From Bacillota bacterium (lineage in GTDB: Bacteria; Bacillota; SHA-98; UBA4971): a stretch of DNA of 55,671 nt. The stretch is taken from positions 1 through 55,671 of the forward strand of contig DUVA01000048.1 of NCBI GenBank assembly GCA_012841305.1, written 5' to 3'. The notes under the pieces were generated by a model. The model was not told the origin of the DNA. It saw nothing but the letters and a program-made list of their open reading frames with translations, and ran no database searches. The stretch's first letter is position 1. Every line of letters starts with the position of its first letter. Made by a program: the position numbers and the translations under genes. Below, piece after piece: positions 16,412 to 23,737 of the stretch.

Positions 16412-16978
16412 GTGCACATTTTGGGCTGTCTTACAATAGAGAGCCGAGAAGTGCAGATCGAACAAGTCATAACTCGTTTCACTCATAGTGCATCCATAAG
16501 AGCTTCACATGTAGTAGAAGATCTATCCAGGCAACAACCCTTCGGGATTACCATCGACTTACTATCTCTGTCATGGGAAATCCTAGATGGCTCTGCCATT
16601 GCCTCTTTGGATCTTTCAATATGGGTCTACTTACCGTGTGATGGTGAAATTCAGGCAGTGTCCTTGATTCATAAGATGCGAACACTTATAAGAATCCCGG
16701 AAATCAGCTCTTCCATGCGCATAGAGGCCAAATTTCGTGTTGAAGACATTGAAGTGGCTCCTGATGAAATAGACGGTGAAATGGTTATTGAAGCTGTCGC
16801 TTTCATTGAAGGGCTTGTCCTTGAGAAGCGTATTCTCCACGTTGTGACCGGGGTTATGTTGGAACGAGATACTTGCCGGGTCTCAGAGGACGAAGGATTT
16901 CCAGCCCGATTTCGCTTCCTGGCCACCATAGGCAACCTGTTCAACCAGATCGCGGGTGTCCTCCGAAGGAATCGTTAG
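16412..16978 (+). CDS. Degenerate single-SPOCS-like protein
   Basis: The protein has 188 residues from GTG 16412, 7 bases after AGGAG; a longer in-frame reading from ATG 16325 has no ribosome site and follows the terminator closely. No motif is strong, but the strand order matches a SPOCS repeat: an early ESREVQIEQVI strand, a GSAIASLDLSIWVYL hairpin in the place of QGTLQKQVFFV, then LIRIPEISSSMRIEAKFRVEDIEV and a long GEMVIEAVAFIEGLVLEKR strand. It lies 6 bases ahead of the pseudo-GH18 gene, so the two are probably co-translated. Assignment to the SPOCS family is inference from pattern and context. Confidence 0.6.
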   Translation: MHILGCLTIESREVQIEQVITRFTHSASIRASHVVEDLSRQQPFGITIDLLSLSWEILDGSAIASLDLSIWVYLPCDGEIQAVSLIHKMRTLIRIPEISSSMRIEAKFRVEDIEVAPDEIDGEMVIEAVAFIEGLVLEKRILHVVTGVMLERDTCRVSEDEGFPARFRFLATIGNLFNQIAGVLRRNR

Positions 16979-16984
16979 CTTGCC

Positions 16985-18487
16985 GTGGGTGACAATGACG
17001 AAAACGTCACAAACCTGTTGGCCCAGGCATACAATAAATTCGCAAGGTACGGGAATCTGTCTTCATTCACCTGCATGGAGGACGTTCTTGCCATGGCATC
17101 ATCTCAAAGGGAGATCCTTTGGAAAAGAACCCTGAGACCCGATATGAAAGGCCAGGATGTGGCAGCGCTTCAACGACGTTTGGCTGAGCTCCGTTACTAT
17201 ACAGGGGCATGTGACGGAGTGTATGGCCTTCTTACAAAGGGCGCTGTATTTGACTTTCAGAAAGCCCACAGGTTAAGGGTTGACGGTATTGCAGGCAAGG
17301 AAGTCTTCAGTCTTCTTAAGTCGGGGCTTGAGCGAGAAAAGATTGAGCACATAGTTACGAAAGGCGAGACCCTTGCCGGCATTGCCGGTAAACATAAAGT
17401 CCCTCAAGAATTGCTTGTCACGGCAAATTCCTTAAGGACGGAGAAAGTTGAAGAAGGCGACAGTCTGATGATTCCTGTATTGCGCCTTTTCGGATTCTGC
17501 TCCCCTCCGGTTCCCGGAGAGCCCGTATGTTCCCACGAATACGTGTTACCATTCCTTACGGCAATTGCGCCTCGATGGTTCTTTGTTGATGAGCATGGGG
17601 ATATTCAAGGCGCGCCCGACAGGAGGCTTGCTGCTTTGGCACAGATGACAGGTGTAGAGCTATGGCCTGTAGTAAGTATCGCAAGACCCGGACCCCGCGA
17701 GGAAGGAGTCGAGATCCGAGACCCTCTTGATAACGTGCTCTCAGACAGCTTAGCTTATTCCAAGGCAATAAAAGGTTTATCGGCTCTTGCGACTCGAATG
17801 CGAACTAAAGGATTCATCATTTCTGCAGGAACTATTCATGAAAAAGACGTCTATGCATTTCAATCCTTCCTCCGCAAGATTCGGAACGCCCTCAAGCAAG
17901 AGGGGCTTATGCTGGCAGTTGAAGTTCCTTTGCCTGAGGATGCCGTATCCTGTCAGGGACAGGATCGTAGAAAAGGCATACAGGATTTAGAGGGTATTGC
18001 GTCCGTTGTTCACCTGGTCTTTCTCAAGGCGTATAAAGATCCGTGGGAGTTTACATCTCCCGAACCCATAGTATCTATTAACCGTTGCAGAACTGCATTG
18101 AAAAGCCTTGCCCGAGCACTGGATTTCTGGAAAACGATAGTTGTCATGCCTGCTTTCGGTGTCGACTTCTCTTCAGGCCTTGGCACAACTCCCCTTCGAA
18201 AGAGGCATCGGGAGATCATGGAGATAATGGAGCTCTTCAAACCTACGGTGTCACAGCCTGACGGGGAAAAGTCTAAAGTTTTCAGGTACAGATCATTTCG
18301 TGTCAGTCATACTGTGTATTTCGAGGATGCAGAGAGCATTGGCACCTATGCAGATCTGGCGCAAAGATATGGCGTAGCCGGCATTGCCATTGCCGATTTG
18401 GAGGATGTGGATCCATGGGTTTGGTCTACGCTCAAGGCCAGGTTCAAGGTGGTAAAGGATGGAGGTGGGGATCGGGGTTTCAAGTAG
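16985..18487 (+). CDS. Peptidoglycan-binding / LysM / GH18-like protein lacking the GH18 catalytic motif
   Basis: The protein has 500 residues from GTG 16985. Domains are PG_binding_1 (about 48-112, RPDMKGQDVAALQRRLAELR), LysM (about 120-165, HIVTKGETLAGIAGKHKV) and a GH18-like barrel of the YaaH/SleL spore type (about 188-495). YaaH-type enzymes are N-acetylglucosaminidases acting on cortex fragments, with DG-x-D/N-x-D-x-E on the fourth barrel strand. Here the matching strand reads KGFIISAGTIHEKD (275-288), so the catalytic Glu and both Asp residues are absent. The fold markers around it (AFQSFLRKIRNALKQEG, YFEDAESI, GIAIADL) are kept. It is probably a spore-surface binding protein rather than an enzyme. 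Confidence 0.8.
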   Translation: MGDNDENVTNLLAQAYNKFARYGNLSSFTCMEDVLAMASSQREILWKRTLRPDMKGQDVAALQRRLAELRYYTGACDGVYGLLTKGAVFDFQKAHRLRVDGIAGKEVFSLLKSGLEREKIEHIVTKGETLAGIAGKHKVPQELLVTANSLRTEKVEEGDSLMIPVLRLFGFCSPPVPGEPVCSHEYVLPFLTAIAPRWFFVDEHGDIQGAPDRRLAALAQMTGVELWPVVSIARPGPREEGVEIRDPLDNVLSDSLAYSKAIKGLSALATRMRTKGFIISAGTIHEKDVYAFQSFLRKIRNALKQEGLMLAVEVPLPEDAVSCQGQDRRKGIQDLEGIASVVHLVFLKAYKDPWEFTSPEPIVSINRCRTALKSLARALDFWKTIVVMPAFGVDFSSGLGTTPLRKRHREIMEIMELFKPTVSQPDGEKSKVFRYRSFRVSHTVYFEDAESIGTYADLAQRYGVAGIAIADLEDVDPWVWSTLKARFKVVKDGGGDRGFK

Positions 18488-18572
18488 ATGCGCTTGGTAT
18501 ATACGGGTCATGTGTCTAGTTCTTGGGCTTTCGCCGTGCGTAAGGCGTAATCTTGTATTTAGAAATATATGC

Positions 18573-18601
18573 ACATTTCGGTAAGTTGCCCGCATATAGT
18601 A
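18573..18601 (+). promoter_or_regulatory. Sigma-K-like promoter of SPOCS-LysM-1
   Basis: AC at 18573-18574 followed by an 18-base gap (17 if read as ACA) and CATATAGTA (18593-18601), a full match to CATANNNTA. It lies 40 bases before the ribosome site. Confidence 0.55.
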
Positions 18602-18656
18602 GAAATGAAAAAGAAGTGTACGGCTCCATGTGTGTAATGGGAAAGGAGGAAAAGAG

Positions 18657-20258
18657 ATGGCTGTGGGTATCGAGCTCAAAGAGGAACTCCTAAAAGTTGA
18701 ACAGGTCATTGGCGAAACCACGGCGCGGAAGGTCCTGCGAGAAGTCATCAAAATAGCAGACACCCTACCTACTGCTGAGAAGATTATCAGTGTGGATGTT
18801 ATCATTCTCACCACGTCTTTTCAGCTGATTAAGAACAAGATCTTAGTTGAAGGGACAGCTAAGGTAAGAATTCTCTACGTAGCTCGGGAGGCTACCGGAG
18901 CGCAGCCGGTTCAGGTATTCGAAGAAGACATATCATTTGAGCTTATCGCTGAAGTGCCTGGGACTGAACCGTTAATGAATGCCTGGGTGCAGGTGGACGT
19001 CCATGATATAGCCTTCGATCTGGTTGACATCAGGACTGTTGATGTACGCGTTGTGATTTCTGCCAGGGTTAAGGTCACTGTAACTGAGCAATTAGAGGTG
19101 GTCACAGAGGTGACCGGGCCCGCGGATTTGCAGGTTACGAGGGAGCTCCTAAAAGTCGAGGATGTAATTGGTGACGCTCAAGCACAGGCTCTTGTAACCG
19201 GTAGGCTCATAGTCCCGTTTGAGAAGCCGGATATAGATTCTGTCATAAGCGTCGAGGCTAAACCGCGCCTCACAGATGTGCAAGTTCTCGACGGCCAGGT
19301 AGTTGTTGAAGGCTTAATAGATGTTGACGTTCTTTACGCTGCAGTGCCCCAGGACCCAACTCCTGAAGGCGTGAAACTGCCGGTTCACTTCTTCTCGAGT
19401 CAATTGCGATTCTCCCAGGTAGTAGAAGTCCCAGGTGCAGCAGTCGGCATGGTTGCCCAGGCCAGAATAATCTTTGAAACAGTCAGCTTTACTGAACTGG
19501 ATTTCCGCACCGTAACTGTGGACGTAGTCCTGAAAATCGTTGCCAAAGTAACTATTGTCAGGCAACTGGAAATTGTCACAGATGTGACTTCTGCCAGTGA
19601 AGTCCTTGACGTAGAAAAGCGTCTCCTTAGAGTAGAAGATGTTATAGGGGAAGACATAGCTCAGACCATTATCAAAGAAGTCCTGGAGGTGCCAAGAGAG
19701 AAGCCCAATATTGAACGTATCCTCCGCATTGATACTTCAGTGAAGGAAACATCGTGGAGGATCATTGACGGCAAGGTAATCATTGAAGGAGTTATAGAAC
19801 TCCAAACTCTTTACGTGGCGCAAACACCTGAAGGAGACCAGCCTGTACATCATATGTCCCATCGGGTGAAGTTCACTCTTTTCGTGGAGATACCAGGCAC
19901 ACAAGAGGGCTTCACTGCAGAAACTCGCGTAGCCGTCGAACATGTCGACTTTGAGCTTGTTGAAGACAGACGGTTCACTGCTAAAGTGCTTGTCGGCGTA
20001 TTCGCGAAAGTGACTGAGCCGGTGCAACTTAATGTAGTCGTCAATGTAGTTGTTGTTTCACCTGCTCCGCCAGCGCCATGCCCACAGCCTACCATTGTCA
20101 TGGTGACGATTCAGCCGGGTGATACTCTCTGGGCGTTGGCCAGGAAGTATAATACGACAGTCGAAGCGATTATTCAGGCGAACCCCGGGATACAGCCGGA
20201 GAACCTCCAGGTGGGCCAGGTAATACAGATCCCTGCCTGCCCTGCTCCTAAGGGGTGA
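18657..20258 (+). CDS. SipL-like coat morphogenesis protein: three SPOCS repeats plus LysM
   Basis: The protein has 533 residues from ATG 18657, 7 bases after AAAGGAGG; ATG 18630 is upstream and has no ribosome site. The three SPOCS repeats (about 1-150, 155-310 and 315-470) each start with LLKVEQVIGE or a close variant. They are followed by a Pro-rich linker and a C-terminal LysM (about 484-528, VTIQPGDTLWALARKYNTTV). This is the architecture of Clostridioides difficile SipL, which binds SpoIVA through its LysM and is needed to encase the forespore in coat. A similar LysM-bearing paralogue lies at 23738. I cannot tell which of the two is the true SipL orthologue. Confidence 0.87.
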   Translation: MAVGIELKEELLKVEQVIGETTARKVLREVIKIADTLPTAEKIISVDVIILTTSFQLIKNKILVEGTAKVRILYVAREATGAQPVQVFEEDISFELIAEVPGTEPLMNAWVQVDVHDIAFDLVDIRTVDVRVVISARVKVTVTEQLEVVTEVTGPADLQVTRELLKVEDVIGDAQAQALVTGRLIVPFEKPDIDSVISVEAKPRLTDVQVLDGQVVVEGLIDVDVLYAAVPQDPTPEGVKLPVHFFSSQLRFSQVVEVPGAAVGMVAQARIIFETVSFTELDFRTVTVDVVLKIVAKVTIVRQLEIVTDVTSASEVLDVEKRLLRVEDVIGEDIAQTIIKEVLEVPREKPNIERILRIDTSVKETSWRIIDGKVIIEGVIELQTLYVAQTPEGDQPVHHMSHRVKFTLFVEIPGTQEGFTAETRVAVEHVDFELVEDRRFTAKVLVGVFAKVTEPVQLNVVVNVVVVSPAPPAPCPQPTIVMVTIQPGDTLWALARKYNTTVEAIIQANPGIQPENLQVGQVIQIPACPAPKG

Positions 20259-20338
20259 GGATCGGCCTGCAAGAAGGAGTGGGTTTGAGGTTTGGCGTGG
20301 AGTTCTCAAGGATGGTTTGAAAGGGAGGGAAATAGGAG

Positions 20339-21754
20339 ATGGTTCTGAGAAGGGAACGCCTCAAGCTCTTCGAAGTCGTCAGCGAGACTGTGACCACTGT
20401 TACGCTGAGGAGTATTCAGTCAGTGCCTGCGGGGAAACCTGACGTCCAGAAGATCTTGAGCATAGCTAATGTAACAGTCTCAGCAACAGGGACGCCGCTA
20501 CCCAATAAAGTCGTAATTGAAGGCACCGCAACAGTCCAGACTATATACGTAGCTGCACTGCCTGACCAGCCTGTCCACCATATGGAGCACGTCATAAGCT
20601 TCCTGCAATTTGCCGATGTGCCTGGGACACAACCCGGTATGACAGTAATATTGAAGCCTCGGGTGAAGTTCTCGGACATAGTAATAAGGTCGCCAAGGGA
20701 AGTGGAGATAGAAATCATCATAGAATTCCTTGTGAAAGTAATTAGGCTAGTCCAGCTTGATGTAGTCACTGACGTCATGTTCAAAAGCGTCCCCGTTAAA
20801 GTCGACAAACAGCTTTTCCGGGTCGAACGTGTCAGAGGTGAGAATACAGGCCAGGTGATACTAAGTAACATGTTGCCTGTGCCTGCCGGCAAACCGCCTG
20901 TCCAGAAAATCTTAAACGTTGTCAGCACAGAAATCATAACAGATGAGGTGCGGATTATTCCGGATCTCGTAATTATCCAGGGTAGGGTCAGAACCCAAGT
21001 GATTTATGTAGCTGCAGAGCCGGATCAACCTGTTCATCACATGCATTTGGAAGTAAATTTCCTGGCAAATATCAGAATACCCGGGGCGGTGCCGGGGTTG
21101 ATGGCAGAGATATTCCCGAGCGTAGAGTTTGTGCAGGTGTCTATTGTAAATCCCACTACTGTCATGCAAGACTTGATCCTGAGTATCTTTGTGAAGGTCA
21201 CTGAAATTCAACAACTCCGTGTAGTTACAGACGTAAGGTCAGACAGAATTCCGATTAATGCCGTAAGACAGCTTGTAGCCATAGAGGACGTGGTAAACGA
21301 AAAATCTCAGCAAATCAATATCCACAGGGAGGTAGAAATACCTGAGGAGAAGCCGCCTGCGCAAAAGATCCTTCAGATCTTCAGTTCAACTGTGGACATA
21401 ACACGGTCTGACATACTCGATGGCAAGGTCATCCTGGAAGGCACCTTGGTCCTCCAAATAATCTACGTTGCAGCTGAACCTGACCAACCTGTGCATCATG
21501 CCCATGTTGAAATACCGTTTACCACATTTGTGGATCTGCCCGGAGCTTATCCCGGCATGAATCTCCTGGTGCGGCCAAGGGTGGAATTCGCTACTGTCCA
21601 GTTCTTGCCGGTAGGGGTGACTCCTCCTCCTGAGATCGGCACGAGGGATCTCCTGGTTGACGCTATTATCGAGGTATTTGTGAAGGTAACGAAGACAGTC
21701 CAGAAGTATGTAGTTATCGATGTGATCGTTCCTCAGGGATTTCGGGATCCGTAA
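20339..21754 (+). CDS. Three-repeat SPOCS protein without LysM, SPOCS-3
   Basis: The protein has 471 residues from ATG 20339, with GGGAGGG upstream. It has three SPOCS repeats of about 155 residues, each with the core DQPVHHM or DQPVHHA followed by an F-strand and PG.QPGM-type turn. The repeats share VPAGKPPVQKIL-like segments with the other cluster members. There is no signal, membrane segment or LysM. No promoter is visible in the 80-base gap behind SPOCS-LysM-1, so co-transcription is likely, and a clear terminator follows. It probably partners the LysM-bearing paralogues in the coat, which is inference. Confidence 0.84.
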   Translation: MVLRRERLKLFEVVSETVTTVTLRSIQSVPAGKPDVQKILSIANVTVSATGTPLPNKVVIEGTATVQTIYVAALPDQPVHHMEHVISFLQFADVPGTQPGMTVILKPRVKFSDIVIRSPREVEIEIIIEFLVKVIRLVQLDVVTDVMFKSVPVKVDKQLFRVERVRGENTGQVILSNMLPVPAGKPPVQKILNVVSTEIITDEVRIIPDLVIIQGRVRTQVIYVAAEPDQPVHHMHLEVNFLANIRIPGAVPGLMAEIFPSVEFVQVSIVNPTTVMQDLILSIFVKVTEIQQLRVVTDVRSDRIPINAVRQLVAIEDVVNEKSQQINIHREVEIPEEKPPAQKILQIFSSTVDITRSDILDGKVILEGTLVLQIIYVAAEPDQPVHHAHVEIPFTTFVDLPGAYPGMNLLVRPRVEFATVQFLPVGVTPPPEIGTRDLLVDAIIEVFVKVTKTVQKYVVIDVIVPQGFRDP

Positions 21755-21787
21755 AGCTGTCAGTAGGCTACTTTCATCGTGTTCGAC

Positions 21788-21826
21788 AAGCGACCCTGTT
21801 TGCGCCAAATGCGGGGTCGCTTTATT
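21788..21826. terminator. Bidirectional terminator between SPOCS-3 and the 4Fe-4S gene
   Basis: AAGCGACCC (21788-21796) pairs with GGGTCGCTT (21814-21822), then TATTC. The hairpin ends on the stop codon of the reverse-strand gene and serves both converging units. Confidence 0.75.
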
Positions 21827-22775
21827 CTGCCGAAGTGCCATACTTCACCTTAATAGCAGGGCAAGAAGTGCATTCTAAGCATTTTATACAGCCCTTGGAG
21901 TCTGCATCGAGATACGGGTCAATATCCATGGGGCAAGCTGCTCTGCAGGCCCCGCATTTGTTGCACAGCTCATTATCTACTTTAAGTCTTACGTAGCTTA
22001 CTTTGTTGAATGGGGAATATATGGTTCCAAGGGGACAGATGAATCTGCAAAAAGGTCTTTTGATGAGAATTGCGGCGACTATGAAAACCAATACTATGGC
22101 CATTTTCACGATAAACAAGGTTCCCGCCATAGCCCTGATCGACGGATCAATGGCCACCAGAGGCAACCCGGCTTCGAGGCCACCTGCCGGACATAGCTTG
22201 CAAAACAAAGGTTCTCCCGTGGCGAACGCCCCAATGAGAACAAGTCCGACAAAGACCGGGTACCGGGCGGCTTCCCAGGCGTGATGTCTGATTTTTACCT
22301 GCAGCTTCTTCCTGCCGAGTCTGATTTTGAAAAGGAGATCCTGCAGGAACCCGAACGGGCATGCCCACCCGCAGGTCATCCGTCCAACAAGCGCTCCTAT
22401 GACCGTGAAGAATCCCACCAGGGCAAAGGGAAATCTCCTTTGTCCGATAAAATGCTGGAGCGACCCGATAGGGCAAGCCATGACCGCGAGCGGGCATGCG
22501 TGGCAATTGAGTACGGGCGCAGGGCAAAACTTCAAAAGTGATAAGACATAGGAGTTGGCAAACACAAGCGATGCCAGTTGGACCAGTGTTCGCTTATGGA
22601 CAGCCGGCCTACTACTAACAACCGGCCTATTACTAACAGCTGGCTTATTACTAACTGCCCGCCCATTATTAATAGCTCGCTCACGATTGACAGCAGATTT
22701 ATGCCTGTCAGTTGCCGGCTTGCTTGTCATACCACGAATCCACGAACCCTTGATCTTCCAATCCCGCCTTCTCAC
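21822..22775 (-). CDS. Membrane 4Fe-4S ferredoxin-type protein (NapH-like)
   Basis: The protein has 317 residues from GTG 22775; ATG 22730 is an alternative start because neither has a convincing ribosome site. The N-terminus is a basic six-residue repeat of the AVSNRP type (five copies). Four or five membrane helices carry paired cysteines (CHACPLAVMACP, CGWACPFGFLQD, CKLCPAGG, CRFICPLG). The C-terminus holds two 4Fe-4S clusters (CNKCGACRAACP, then CIKCLECTSCP). NapH/CcoG-type proteins pass electrons from membrane quinol or ferredoxin. Behind a TlpA-type thioredoxin and a small CXXC protein it probably supplies reducing power to an extracytoplasmic thiol system. The cassette stands between SPOCS genes but on the other strand. 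Confidence 0.86.
   Translation of the reverse strand: MRRRDWKIKGSWIRGMTSKPATDRHKSAVNRERAINNGRAVSNKPAVSNRPVVSSRPAVHKRTLVQLASLVFANSYVLSLLKFCPAPVLNCHACPLAVMACPIGSLQHFIGQRRFPFALVGFFTVIGALVGRMTCGWACPFGFLQDLLFKIRLGRKKLQVKIRHHAWEAARYPVFVGLVLIGAFATGEPLFCKLCPAGGLEAGLPLVAIDPSIRAMAGTLFIVKMAIVLVFIVAAILIKRPFCRFICPLGTIYSPFNKVSYVRLKVDNELCNKCGACRAACPMDIDPYLDADSKGCIKCLECTSCPAIKVKYGTSAE
22604..22693. repeat. 18-bp tandem repeat, five units, within the 4Fe-4S gene
   Basis: Units such as CCGGCCTACTACTAACAA, CCGGCCTATTACTAACAG and CTGGCTTATTACTAACTG follow each other at 18-bp steps and encode six-residue repeats rich in Ala, Val, Asn, Arg and Pro on the minus strand. Confidence 0.75.
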
Positions 22776-22789
22776 TTAAGACTTACAGG

Positions 22790-23005
22790 TTACCTAAGGC
22801 CTATACATGATGCGCATAGGATCAAAGCGTTGAGTAAGATAGTCTCGAATTCACTCCTGAAAGCGCCGATGACTATGAAGCCTATTCCCAGCGATAATAA
22901 GAGGCATGTGCCGGGTCTTATGGGAATCTTTGTTCGGAGGCTTCCCCGGCCTTCGCGCGCCTTGTCACATATCTTCTCATGCTTATCAGCCTTCTTATCT
23001 CTCAT
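22790..23005 (-). CDS. Small membrane CXXC protein, CD1871A-like
   Basis: The protein has 71 residues; ATG 23005 directly follows the stop of the TlpA gene. After a charged N-terminus there is one hydrophobic segment (about 33-48) and a C-terminal ILLNALILCASCIGLR. The ending matches the CD1871A family, small Clostridia proteins whose C-terminus reads like KAINICLECIGIG with a CXXC pair. These are regularly found with TlpA-like thioredoxins and 4Fe-4S membrane proteins, exactly the arrangement seen here. Function is unknown; a thiol relay between the two neighbours is a reasonable guess. Confidence 0.72.
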   Translation of the reverse strand: MRDKKADKHEKICDKAREGRGSLRTKIPIRPGTCLLLSLGIGFIVIGAFRSEFETILLNALILCASCIGLR

Positions 23006-23596
23006 TTACTGTTCCTTCTCAAGGAGGTCAGAGATGAGCTTGCCTAATTCCTCCTGGAATTTTGCTTTATCGGCGCCTGTCCCGACTGAGACATGCCTTA
23101 CTATGCCGGATTTATCAACCAGGACAAGTGTAGGTATAGCTCTCACCCCATAGTCCTGTATGATTTTGGTAAGGGGGGTATCGCCCTTGGAAGTGGCCGC
23201 TATGATAGAATATGGAATTCCATTGTCCTCAACATATTTTTCCACATTCTTTCGGGTATCGTTTACTGCAATTCCAAGAACGGCTAAGCCTTGGTCAGCG
23301 TAAGTTTTATGAAGAGCGATTATTACCGGAGTGATCTCTCTACACGGGCCGCACCAGGTAGCCCAGAAATCTATGAGTGTTACCTGGCCTGGGTCAGTAA
23401 GGTTAATGCGTGTTCCGTCAAGATCGGTTACAACGAATGAAGGAGCAGGTTTATTCACGAGGTCTTCCGGGCGGGCTGCAAAACACCCCGGTACCCGGTA
23501 AATTGCCGCAAGGAGAAGGCCTGCAGCTAGAATCAGGATAAACGCCGGATATGTTCTCTTAGTGTTGAAGCTCTTTGGGTTGCCTGGTCTTGACAT
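23006..23596 (-). CDS. TlpA/ResA-like membrane-anchored thiol-disulfide oxidoreductase
   Basis: The protein has 196 residues; ATG 23596 follows AAGGAGGGCC. A signal anchor (about 17-34) is followed by a thioredoxin fold with the active site WCGPC (Cys82, Cys85) and the cis-proline loop AIPTLVLVD. The AhpC/TSA-like start (APSFVVTDLDGTRINL) is typical of the TlpA group. It should act outside the membrane, reducing disulfides in exported proteins. It is the first gene of a three-gene unit with the CXXC and 4Fe-4S proteins. ResA-type members take part in cytochrome c or spore cortex assembly (StoA), but I see no haem genes nearby. Confidence 0.9.
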   Translation of the reverse strand: MSRPGNPKSFNTKRTYPAFILILAAGLLLAAIYRVPGCFAARPEDLVNKPAPSFVVTDLDGTRINLTDPGQVTLIDFWATWCGPCREITPVIIALHKTYADQGLAVLGIAVNDTRKNVEKYVEDNGIPYSIIAATSKGDTPLTKIIQDYGVRAIPTLVLVDKSGIVRHVSVGTGADKAKFQEELGKLISDLLEKEQ

Positions 23597-23672
23597 GAAA
23601 GGCCCTCCTTTTGTTCCACTAAGAAGTAATACGACAATCTGCCGAAGTAGTTCCCGTACGTGGTTCCAAGTG

Positions 23673-23700
23673 ACGCACTTTCCTCACCCGGCATATCATA
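23673..23700 (+). promoter_or_regulatory. Sigma-K-like promoter of SPOCS-LysM-2
   Basis: AC (23673-23674), a 17-base spacer, CATATCATA (23692-23700), a full match to AC-N17-CATANNNTA. It is 37 bases before the start codon. Confidence 0.58.
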
Positions 23701-23737
23701 TTCTGGTAGATGTGTTACCAGAGAGGGAGGGAGGGAG

